Source: Dermatemys mawii
Taxonomy: Eukaryota > Chordata > Testudines > Dermatemydidae
DNA length: 64,000 bases
NCBI GenBank assembly: GCA_007922305.1
Contig: ML677365.1
Location: 11,952,533-12,016,532, forward strand
Direction: 5' to 3'
In this document: positions 24,480 through 33,140 of the stretch, piece after piece
Layout: every line of letters begins with the position of its first letter
Numbering within the stretch: the first letter of the stretch is position 1
Notes under the pieces: model-generated
What the model saw: only the letters and a program-made list of their open reading frames with translations
What the model was told of the DNA's origin: nothing
The model's database searches: none
Program-made: the position numbers and the translations under genes

Positions 24480-25335
24480 AAATTTTAACCACCTTCACTT
24501 TCTCTCATGACCTTTTCAATCTTTACTGTACCTTCATAGCCTCCTCTATCCATAACTTCTCCTCTTTCCCCTGTCATGACCCAATGGGCATGGTGTTAGC
24601 AATGAATGTTTTTTCCCTTACAATTTGTTCCCTACCTCTTCTCATTCCCACCCATTTCCTTTGAAGCCCAATCCATTGTGTTTTCCTTTATCCTCTCTAA
24701 TTGGACATTATCTGCTCCCCACCTTCTTTCCCATCAAGCTTTAATGACTGAGGCTCTTTCTTCTCATTACTCTAAGCTGCTATTTCAGTACTAGGTAATT
24801 TCAGTTTCAGTGTTGGTTATCCTTTTGATTCTCCTGCCTCTCCACTTTCTTTCACTAACCTCCGTGTTTAATCATCAATGTTGGATGGGATTTTTTTCCC
24901 CAAACACTGCTCTCTCTCTGTTAAATTTCTTCTGGTCACAATTTGCTCTTTCAGTATTGCTCACTTCTCACTCCCAATCACATCCACCATTTGTATTCTT
25001 CGGTCTATCAAGCTTTTTGACTTTTTTGCTGCCCTGTCCTTGTCCCACTCACTGCTACAGAAGCCATTGTTTCTACTTTCAATTTTATGCTCTTCACTCT
25101 CCTCTCACAGCAATCTTCCAATTGTTTTAATCCCTAACCTTGGCTTTTTCCTATCATTCATTACCTCCACACACTTCTGAGCTCTTTGTACAAAGTCCTA
25201 TAACTACACTGACTTACTTCTTTCTTTTCTCAATTTCAATTTCCTCCATTATAAACAAATTGACATCATCTTTCTGATGGACTTCCATGACACCAATCTC
25301 CACTTACAGTTGTATTTTTACATGGATTTTCCATG
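24480..25335 (+). mobile_element. Probable L2-like LINE remnant, endonuclease-linker region
   Basis: The segment is strongly pyrimidine-rich on the plus strand. Reading across frames gives pieces such as HNLLFQYCSLL, resembling the SDHxLLxF segment near the end of the apurinic-type endonuclease of L2-like LINEs, followed by the Ser/Pro-rich linker. Stops and frameshifts are frequent. The assignment is tentative and based on composition plus short motif likeness. Confidence 0.35.
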
Positions 25336-25339
25336 CAGT

Positions 25340-26335
25340 CCGTTGAGAAGTATGTATGTACCTGTACGAGGGTCGGTAAGTCCTCCCAGCCACTGGGGGC
25401 GGCAAGGAGCTACTCCCTCGCGGCAAGCCCTCGGTCGCGCCTTCCAGTCACGGGGGAATTAGGGTTGGGAGGTGCGCCAGGAAGAGTCTGTGGCGTGTCC
25501 CTCAGGCAAGGGAGCGCTGGCAAGAGTCCGTGGCACATCCCTCAGGCAGGGGAGCGCCGGCAAGAGTCCGTGGCGTGCCCCTCAGGCAAGGGAGCGCTGG
25601 CAAGAGTCCATGGCGCGCCCCTCAGGCAGGGGAGCGCCAGCAAGAGTCTGTAGCACGCCCCTCAGGCAAGGGAGCGCCGGCTAGAGTCTGGGGTGCACCT
25701 CACAAGCAAGGGGGCACCAGCAGGAGTCCGGGTCGTCTGTCACGGGCAGCTCCGATTCCCCTTCGGCATCTGCCTCTGCCAGCCAAGGGTCACTGCTGGG
25801 CTCTAGAGGTGCCCCGGGGTACTTGGCCACTGGCAGCTCCGGTTCCCCCTCGGTGTCCGCCTCGGCCTGGCACGGGTCACTGCTGGGCTCAGGCAGTCCC
25901 TCGGGGTACTCAGCGACAGGCAGGTCTGAAAACCCCAGTCCTTCCTGTAGCCTAGGGTTCCCTGGGTCCAGGGCCTCCCCTGGCTTGGCAGCAGGGTGTG
26001 GAGGGAACAGCCAGCGGTCTCCGTCTGTCTCCCTCCCTGGTGCTGCCCTGACTGAGCTAAGAGCCCCACCCTTTGTACTTCCTGTCCCACCCCTCCCCTT
26101 CCTGGGGGTGGAGCCAGCTTGGTCTGACCCCACCCACTCAGGCTGAGAGAGTGGTTCTTTCCCCTCTGGCTCGGAGGGAGGCCACCCAGGCTCCCTACAG
26201 TACCTCTCTGGATCAAGGCCTGCTGCCCACATGTGGCTCTGGTACTCCACAGAGGACTTTCTGTGAGAGCTCTAGAAGGTGAGATGGTGCCACAGAGGCA
26301 CAGACCTTCTCCTCCTGTACGTGAAGAGCTTCCAC
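25340..26335. repeat. GC-rich repeat block, possibly LTR-derived
   Basis: Base composition changes sharply near 25365, from AT-rich to GC-rich, and returns at the CR1 start near 26340. The block carries a 40-bp tandem array and two mirrored degenerate repeats of the GGTACTTGGCCACTGGCAGC and GGTACTCAGCGACAGGCAGG type near 25818 and 25903. Overlapping frames over 140 codons on both strands are products of composition. CCTGTACG occurs at both edges (25360-25367 and 26318-26325), which could be a target duplication, but LTR-type ends were not seen. It may belong to a retroelement leader or LTR. Confidence 0.45.
25481..25720 (+). repeat. 40-bp tandem repeat array
   Basis: AAGAGTC-type unit starts occur at 25481, 25521, 25561, 25601, 25641 and, diverged, 25681, exactly 40 bases apart. 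Each unit carries CCTCAGGCA(A/G)GGGAGCGC. Successive units alternate between AAGGGAGCGCTGG and AGGGGAGCGCCGG endings, suggesting an older 80-bp higher-order unit. The period is not a multiple of three, so coding frames across it are not maintained by the repeat. Confidence 0.85.
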
Positions 26336-26487
26336 ATGTCTGGATCACAGAATCTCGGAATATCAGGGTTGAAAGGGACCTCAGGAGGTCATCTAGTCTA
26401 ACCCCTTGCTCAAAGCAGAACCAATCCCCAACTAAGTAATCGCAGCCAGGGCTTTGTCAAGCCTGACCTTAAAAACCACTAAGAAAG

Positions 26488-26514
26488 GATACCCCCCAGT
26501 TTGAGAACCACAGC
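26488..26514. mobile_element. hAT end fragment inside CR1
   Basis: CCCCCAGTTTGAGAACCACA, followed by GCCCTAGG, matches the right terminus of the small hAT elements at 41273 and 37411 (AGTTTGAGAACCGCTG type). It sits where the CR1 3' region is interrupted, so an insertion followed by deletion is likely. Confidence 0.45.
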
Positions 26515-26890
26515 CCTAGGTCCTTTTCTGCAGAACCGCTGCCTAGCCATTCAGTCTCTAGTCTGTAGCAGTGAATAGGATTCTTCCATCCTAAGTGCAG
26601 GACTCTGCACTTGTCCTTGTTGAACCTCATCAGATTTCTTTTGGCCCAATCCTCTAATTTGTCTAGGTCCCTCTGTATCCTATTCCTACCCCCAGCATAT
26701 CTACCACTCCTTCTAGTTTAGTGTCATCTGCAAATTTGCTGATGGTGCAGTCCATACCATCCTTCAGATCATTAATGAAGATATAGAACAAAATGGGTCC
26801 CAGGACCAACCTTTAGGGGACTCCACTTGATACCGGCTGCCAACTAGACATGGAGCCATTGATCACTACCAGTTGAGCCTGATGGTCTAG

Positions 26891-27436
26891 TCAGCTTTCT
26901 ATCCATCTTACAGTCCATTCATCCAGCCTATACTTCTTTAACTTGCTGGCAAGAATACTGTGGGAGACCGTATCAAAAACTTTGCTAAAATCAAGGAATA
27001 ACATGTCCACTGCTTTCCCCTCATCCACAGAGCCAGTTATCTCATCATAGAAGGCAATTAGGTTAGTCAGGCCTGACTTGCCCTTAGTGAATCCATGCTG
27101 ACTGTTCCTGATGACTTTCCTCTCCTTTAAGTGCTTCAGAATTGATTCCTTGAGGACCTGCTCCACGATTTTTCCAAGAACTGAGGTGAGGCTGACTGGC
27201 CTGTAGTTCCCCGGATCCTCCTTCTTCCCCTTTTTAAAGATGGGCTCTACATTAGTCTTTTTCAAGTTGTCATCCGGGACCTCCTCTGATTGCCATGAGT
27301 TTTCAAAGATAATGGCCAATGGCTCTGCAATCACATCCGCCAACTCCTTTAGCACCCTCGGATGCTGTGCATCCAGCCCCATGGACTTGTGCTCGTCCAG
27401 CTTTTCTAAATAGTCCTGAATCACTTCTTTCTCCAC
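26891..27436 (-). pseudogene. CR1 reverse transcriptase, N-terminal half
   Basis: This 181-codon frame has the CR1 reverse transcriptase blocks in order: a Gly-Leu-Asp substrate-side segment (MGLDAQHPRVLKELAD), VEPIFKKGKKEDPGNYRPVS, a QHGFTKGKSGLTNLI block and the first catalytic Asp in DMLFLDFSKVFDTVSH. It ends at a stop after RWIES; the FADD box continues further left in another frame. In an intact element the enzyme would copy CR1 RNA into DNA at the target nick. Here the protein is broken at both ends. Confidence 0.85.
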
Positions 27437-27626
27437 AGAGGGCTAGTCACCTCCTCCTCATACTGTGCTGCCCAGTGCAATAGTCCAAGAGCTGACCTTG
27501 TTCGTGAAGATGGAGGCAAAAAAAAGCATTGAGTACATTTGCTTTTTCCACATCCTCTGTCACTAGATTGTGGGCCCCTTACTGAATGAGGGAGGCACTT
27601 TCCTTTACCTTTTTCTTGTTGCTAAC

Positions 27627-28258
27627 CTACCTAAAGATACCCTTCTTGTTACTCTTTATATCTTTTGCTAGCTGCAACTTCAAGTGTGATTTGGCCTTCC
27701 TGATTTCACTCCTACATGCCTGAGCAATATTTTTATATTCCTTCCTGGTCATTTGTCCAATCTTCCACTTCTTGTAAACTTCTTTTTTGTGTTTAAGATC
27801 AGCAAGGATTTCACTGTTAAGCCAAGCTCGTTGCCCGTCATATTCACTATTCTTTCTACACATCGGAAATGGTTTGTTCCTGCAACATCAATAAGGATTC
27901 TTAAAAATACAGCCAGCTCTCCTGGACTCCTTTTCCCCCTCATGTTATTCTCCCAGGGGACCTTGCCCATCAATTCTTTGAGGGAGTCAAAGTATGCTTT
28001 TCTGAAATGTAGGGTTTGTATTCTGCTGTTCTCCTTTCTTCCTTGTGTCAGGATCCTGAACTCAACCATCTCACGGTCACTGCCTCCCAGGTTCCCATTC
28101 ACTTTTGCTTCCCCTACTATTTCTTCCCTGTTTGTGAGCAACAGGCCAAGAAGAGCTCTGCCCCTAGTTGGTTCCTCCAGCACTTGCACCAGGAAATTTT
28201 CCCCTATACTTTCCAAAAAACTTTCTTGATTGTCTGTGCACTGCTGTATTGCAGTCAT
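27627..28258 (-). pseudogene. CR1 endonuclease end and linker, frameshifted
   Basis: Two overlapping minus frames cover this span. The upstream one (27749-28258) contains ESIGENFLVQVLEEPTRGRA, LLLTNREEIVGEAKV and the SDREMVEFRI motif, the SDH-type end of the CR1 apurinic-like endonuclease. The downstream one (27627-27863) contains RAWLNSEILADLKHKKEVYK, the linker before the reverse transcriptase. The shift between them lies about 27750-27860. The N-terminal part of the endonuclease is absent. Confidence 0.8.
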
Positions 28259-28428
28259 GGGGATGACAAAGGGTGTCAGGATTTAGTGAAATAAAAATAA
28301 TATACTTTCTTAATTCAAAGAATTAAAATTTGGACACTATATTTCAGATAGGTGATAACAAGTTGGAAAATAATACAATAGTATTATCCTATCTTGTTTT
28401 AGCAAATGCAAACATCCTATTTTCTATT

Positions 28429-28905
28429 TTAATTCAGAGGGGTAGCCGTGTTAGTCTGGATCTGCAAAAGTGACAAAGAGTCCTGTGGCACCTTATAGAC
28501 TAACAGATGTATTAGAGCATAAGCTCTAGGTGAATGAACTGGTGACTGTATGGCTGATCTGGTTAGGTCCTGTGATATTGTCGCTGGTGTAAATATGTGG
28601 GCAGAGTTGGCACTGAGGTTTGTTGCATGGATTGGTTCCTGTGATGTGCTGGTGGTGAGAATATGCTTCAGGTTGGCGGGTTGTCTGTAGGCAAGGACTG
28701 GCCTGCCTCCCAAGGCCTGTGAAAGTGAGGGATCGTTGTCCAGGATGGGTTGTAGATCACTGATGATGCATTGGAGAGGTTTTAGCTGAGGACTGTAGGA
28801 GATGGCCAGTGGTGTTCTGTTGGTTTCTTTCTTGGGCTTGTCTCCCAGCAGGAGGCTTCTGGTTACACGTCTGGATCTGTTGATCTGCCTGATTCCTGCC
28901 TGCAT
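28429..28905 (-). pseudogene. Connector-region remnant of a Penelope-like protein
   Basis: A 158-codon minus frame holds LQPILDNDPSLSQALGGRPV and AYRQPANLKHILTTS followed by a Ser/Thr-rich stretch. The P-x-x-x-x-R-x-P-x-N-L-K pattern is typical of the segment between the reverse transcriptase and endonuclease domains of Penelope-like elements. Neither domain is present, and the frame runs into the SINE-like tail at its end. Confidence 0.5.
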
Positions 28906-29023
28906 ATTTATACCTGCCTCTGGTCATTTCCACTGTATGCATCAGACGAAGTGGGTATTCACCCACGAAAGCTTATACTTTAATACATCTGTTAGTCTCC
29001 AAGGTGCCACAGGACACTTTGTG
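28435..29023 (-). mobile_element. Penelope-like element with inverted ends and a 12-bp target duplication
   Basis: The left end begins with a SINE-like stretch (GGGGTAGCCGTGTTAGTCTG) and GACAAAGAGTCCTGTGGCAC. The right end carries the complementary ACGAAAGCTTATACT and TCTGTTAGTCTCCAAGGTGC. Both flanks show TCTATTTTAATT (28423-28434 and 29024-29035), a perfect 12-bp duplication. The interior frame on the minus strand holds GGRPVLAYRQPANLKHILTT, like the post-reverse-transcriptase connector of Penelope-like proteins. A 5'-truncated inverted partial copy forms the right end, the same design as the element at 22029. Family naming is from memory; the duplication and inversion are directly visible. 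Confidence 0.65.
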
Positions 29024-29035
29024 TCTATTTTAATT

Positions 29036-29879
29036 GTTGCTACACAATGGACAGATAAACGGTGGCCTCATTTTAAAATTCTTCTGCACGATACTTTCTA
29101 TACACAATTGGGAAATACATTTAAACCAGAAGAAACATTTTAAATGCAATCACTAAATTACTGAACTATCCATGACTACTAAGATTTCTGTTTCTCATGA
29201 TCTTCTAAGTTCAGTCAGCATATACAAATTTACACTACTTTTGTGAAAGTTCATTATCTTTCTCTTATTCTAGCTAAATTCAGTCTACTATTGTGCTACC
29301 CCTTCTAAATAACTAAAAATATATTAAACAGTATTGCTCCCCAAAAATGACAATTGGGACTCCCAACTTTTAATTTCTTTGTAGTCTGAAAGGAAGAAAT
29401 CAACTTCAATTACTCTGTCTTCAATTGTTTAATTGCTTTTTAATAAATGCTAAGACTTTCCCTCTCACCTGTGGGTTATTCATGTTCCTTAATTGTGGCT
29501 TGCAAATTATGAGTGCTTGTGGCAAGGTCTGCATCTTTGATTAAATGCTGCTATTTCCTTGTCAGAGAAAGATGAAGGAAACCACTCCTGGTTATTGCTG
29601 TACTTTACCATATAATAGCAGGTAGAGATACAACGGGACACTGATTGTCCTCCTTACTAATAAAAACAGGGAGAAACCCAAATATCAGCTTTGTCATCTC
29701 ATCTGGATATTTTCTGAATCACTTTTATCATCATCTAACTAGCTAGAACTCATTAAATCCCCAATTTTGTCTGGACACTGTGAAATCTGAAAAACCGCAC
29801 AATCCATATAATCATTTCTGTGTCATCTTACTCATATCACTGACATATTACTAGCTTGGTAATCTGAACACTTTGATCT
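29036..29879. other. Non-coding, nothing recognised
   Basis: A strong donor-like CACAG/GTGAGA on the minus strand at about 29464-29475 has no compatible open frame. No repeat was identified. Confidence 0.4.
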
Positions 29880-30380
29880 CTCCTCCAGTTGTTTCACATA
29901 CAGTTTGAACAAAAAAGATGAAATAATGGGGACCTGCAGTATCAGCCCGAGAATGCTGTGGGATCAGATGATGCTATCGTTTGGTCTCTTTCACAGAGTA
30001 TAGACCCCCATCATCCTTGCACAACTCTTCATCTATCCTTGCCAGAGAGTTCAACAAAACATCATGAGATATAGTATTAAAGGCAACTGACAGATCTAAA
30101 GTGAACAACTGGCCACTTAGTTTTTATCCATTGTCAAGAGACAATGACAGATGATCTTTGACAGATCAGTGCTGTGTCTGTATCATTATTAGTTCTAAAA
30201 CCAGGGGATCCAGGAAATCTGAAAACCAAGAGCTTCTTCAGAAATTACCTTCTTGAAAAATGGAACAGCAGATACAGGTGATACTGGCAAGATTACCAGC
30301 ATCAAGATAGACCGATCCTGGCATCTTGCCCTCTCTTATTTCCATCAACATAGGCTATACCTATTCTCTGCTCACATACT
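29880..30380 (-). mobile_element. L2-like LINE reverse transcriptase remnant
   Basis: Read on the minus strand, 30066-30120 gives FTLDLSVAFNTISHD, which matches the LDLSAAFDTISHD catalytic block of L2-type reverse transcriptases. Further along, near 29890-29945, ILQVPIISSFLFKLYVKQLE corresponds to the following VPQGSVLSPLLFNIYMKPL-like block. Spacing and order are correct, and frameshifts and missing residues show it is an old fossil. Confidence 0.6.
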
Positions 30381-31764
30381 ATAATCTTTTACCTCACACT
30401 CTTGAGCTTAATAAACAAGGCATAATTTACTAACTCTCAATGCAGAGAACTATGTCCAGTGATTAAGATTGCTCCCTAATGTGACCTCCACTCATATTTA
30501 CAGTAGAGAGCAAAAGACTTAAGCTCTGTTCCTTTCCATGCACTGCATAAGAAAATAGAGGATTCAAGGTCTCAGAATGTGATTCCTGACACTGAAACTC
30601 TAACCCACCTGCCTTCATGCTTCATCCATCTTAGCTCAGATGGATGTGATGTTTACAGCAGAAGCCACTATAGCAACAGTCGAGGACAAAGGATGAATAC
30701 TGTTTTGCATCAGGTGGCTGACTCAGTGGTGCATTGACTGTGGAACATTCTCTCACAGAGGCATGAAACCATTTAAAATAAGGCACCACACTAGCCTTGA
30801 GTTGTTACAGTTCTTAAGGCTATATTGCTGACCTATATCAATATTTTTGCCATTCTGCATTAATTTCTTTCAAAACCCATAGATAAATACTATCTACTCT
30901 TGCTGATTTATTGAACAATAGCCATCAAATTACCCCATCACTTAGAGATTTCAATTTATGTTAAAAAAACGCCATTGATTTACCATTAGGAATACCTTAG
31001 GTATACGAATTTCCCCATTTTCTTCTATGGTAGAGACTGATCCACTTAATTCCTTTCATTACTCCACATCTTTATCATCATCTTCACTTGTCCCCAAATA
31101 CCCTTGCTAGACTCTAAAGCATTTCTAGTCAAACATGCATCTGGCTTCTAATGCTTTTATAGGCTTTCTAAAATTATATTTCTTGTGATTCTGAGCTATT
31201 TCTTTTTATTTTCATCTCTTTACCTTTTTACTTACAATTTGCCCTCACCTGACCCAATTCATGATTCACTATATATCTATAATGCAACTGGGATTTCTAG
31301 TTTTAAAAAAGATGCCCTATAAACTACAACAATACTACATTCCATGTGACCATGTAGGTTATATTGTCAGCTGCATCCTGCACAAATTGAACTAGATTCA
31401 TTATGCCAGAGCTGGCTACAGCAGAGGGTCCTTAGCAGTGGAAAGTCCATCAGGAGGGGGCTGCAGCAGTGCAAGGTGCCCACAATCTCTCCAATGCCAT
31501 CAGTCCTGCAGATAGTCCAATGCAGCTTCAGAAGCAGATGGCCTGGCCAGGGACTATGCTGAATTAGCGACTCCCTGTTGCAGCCTGTGCAGCCTCGGTT
31601 CCTAAAGTGTTCTCGGTAAAAATTAAAGCCACTTCTACCTAGAGGCTGAATCCCATCTTGGAAAGTTTCAGGAAATCTGCATCCCTTCTGGAGTACAGGG
31701 AATCCTGGCAAGAGTACCCCACTGTATGTATTGGTGATTCTCTAATGGCATACTGCCTCTAGAG
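30381..31764. other. Non-coding, nothing recognised
   Basis: No exon or repeat family could be supported. A 114-codon minus frame at 31367-31711 has no recognisable domain. Confidence 0.4.
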
Positions 31765-32021
31765 CAGCGGTCTTCAAAGTTTTTCCTCTGCAGCCCCTTT
31801 TCATGGAGGAAAAACTCGTGCGACCCCGGGGGGGTGGGGGTGGGGGTATGTCTGCTGAAATGCCGCCACAGAAAGCAGAAGCTTCCACTTTCTACGACGG
31901 CATTTTGGCGGTGCAAAAACAGATTGCTCGGAAGTTCGGCAGTTTTCCAGGCGGGATCGGCGGTGGCACCGGGGTCTCGCGCACCCCCAGAGGTGCGCGC
32001 ACTCCACTTTGAAGACCACTA
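31765..32021. mobile_element. hAT MITE
   Basis: The terminal repeats are CAGCGGTCTTCAAAG on the left and CTTTGAAGACCACTA on the right. The flanking octamers are CTCTAGAG (31757-31764) and CACTAGCG (32022-32029), sharing six of eight bases, as expected for a decayed 8-bp hAT duplication. The interior is GC-rich and has no transposase. A G-run at 31827-31850 lies near the left end. Confidence 0.7.
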
Positions 32022-32610
32022 CACTAGCGGGGTTTCTACACCACCTCTCCTCTCAACTGTAGTGCACAGAGGGTGGGCTGAAAAAGGGGGATAGTCACAG
32101 TGCTCCTATGCTGCCCTTGTGCGGATACTGGGCTGCAGCTTTGGGCCATTGTAGCCATAAGCAGAAATTAGAACAGTCTTCAGGCTGTTTTACCTTGTCA
32201 GGCATTGGCCTTGCACACAAAGGCCAAAGGATTGTGGGTGTGCAAAACATGAATTTTATGCCACCTTTTGTAACTATGCAATTTAGCTAGACCTTTGGCA
32301 GTTGTGACCCTGGATGTCTGAACAGACCATGTATACTCTCTGGGGCATTCTTCAGATCAGGTAAAAATATTGCTGAGACCAACTGACTAATTTTGTAAAA
32401 TATGACTCTACTTCAAAAAAATTCTATGTAAAAATGACTTCTTCTTACTCCTCAGATCTGCTCCCTGGGTGTATTCTGAGTGTTGCTTATTTCCTTTCAT
32501 GAGAAAGTAAGGTTTTCCTAGTTTTTACTCCTACTAATAGTAAAGAGCCAATATATTCTATTCTATTCATGTATTAACAGAAATACTTACAAGCTCCAAG
32601 TACAAGGCCA

Positions 32611-33133
32611 TGTTATAGTGTGCCCTCACCTTGAGGGTGCCCCTTTGTGCCTGGGCACAGCATCGCGGGGTCTTTCCCCTCTAGCGTCTCTAGTAGGCCA
32701 TCTGCCTTTGTTTGCTACTCAGCCCTCCAGCTGAGAAGTGTCTAGTTCAGACCCCTTCCAGGGTAACAAAATCCTAAAGAATCAATCTGTCCTCTGGTCC
32801 GTGGGCTAAACTTTTTCCTCAGGTCCCACTGCCTTTCCCCAGAATCTGTATCAATCACTTTCCTGCCCAGCTTACGTCTTCCTGAGGCCTCTAACTTCCA
32901 ACCATCTTTTGCACTGGGGCCCTTGACAGGTGCTTGCCTGAACTCTCTCAGTCTATTTATAAGCTCCGCATGCCATTTGAGTAATCATGTGACTCTTCTT
33001 TAGTCCTTAGTCCCACCCTCTCCGGCTGACAAGTAACTATTTCATTTCTAACCAGGTGAAATGAAAGTGAAACCGCCCATCGTAGGCAAGAAAGAGACCC
33101 TTTCTTGCCTGTGATGGGGGTTTCACCCCATCA
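32611..33133 (-). mobile_element. LTR-like element with a 7-bp duplication and a terminal hairpin
   Basis: The segment runs from TGTTATAGTG to ACCCCATCA and is flanked by AAGGCCA on both sides (32604-32610 and 33134-33140). On the minus strand it starts TGATGGGG, has a TATAAATA box near 32955-32962 and ends TATAACA, which fits a solo LTR. Against this, 7 bp is unusual for LTR integration. Near the right edge, GTGAAACCGCCCATCGTAGG is mirrored by TGTGATGGGGGTTTCAC, giving a hairpin of about 28 bp per arm. No protein frame is present. Confidence 0.6.
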
Positions 33134-33140
33134 AAGGCCA

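Larger units (their letters stand above)
26344..28280 (-). mobile_element. CR1 LINE, 5'-truncated, with readable reverse transcriptase segments
   Basis: The 3' end lies at the left, with the CAGAATCTCGGAATATCAGG type of CR1 terminus. Moving right, i.e. 5' along the element, come a short 3' untranslated part, the FADDTKL-type catalytic block near 26715-26740, the reverse transcriptase N-terminal half (26891-27436), the linker and the end of the endonuclease (to about 28258). The match fades near 28280, where the element is truncated. Several stops and frameshifts make it non-functional. Part of the 3' region is missing and a hAT fragment sits at 26488-26514. Confidence 0.85.

Noticed and set aside
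25333..26348. Overlapping 106-189-codon ORFs on both strands
   Set aside because: They lie in a GC-rich tandem repeat block. Simultaneous open frames on both strands and a 40-bp period that breaks the frame point to composition, not coding.
29464..29530. Strong minus-strand donor CAG/GTGAGA
   Set aside because: The frame needed for the exon chain contains TAA just upstream. No alternative gene context.
32580..32610. Strong minus-strand donor CTT/GTAAGT next to the LTR-like element
   Set aside because: The exon base before the donor is T, no acceptor yields a phase-1 segment, and the region abuts a target duplication.
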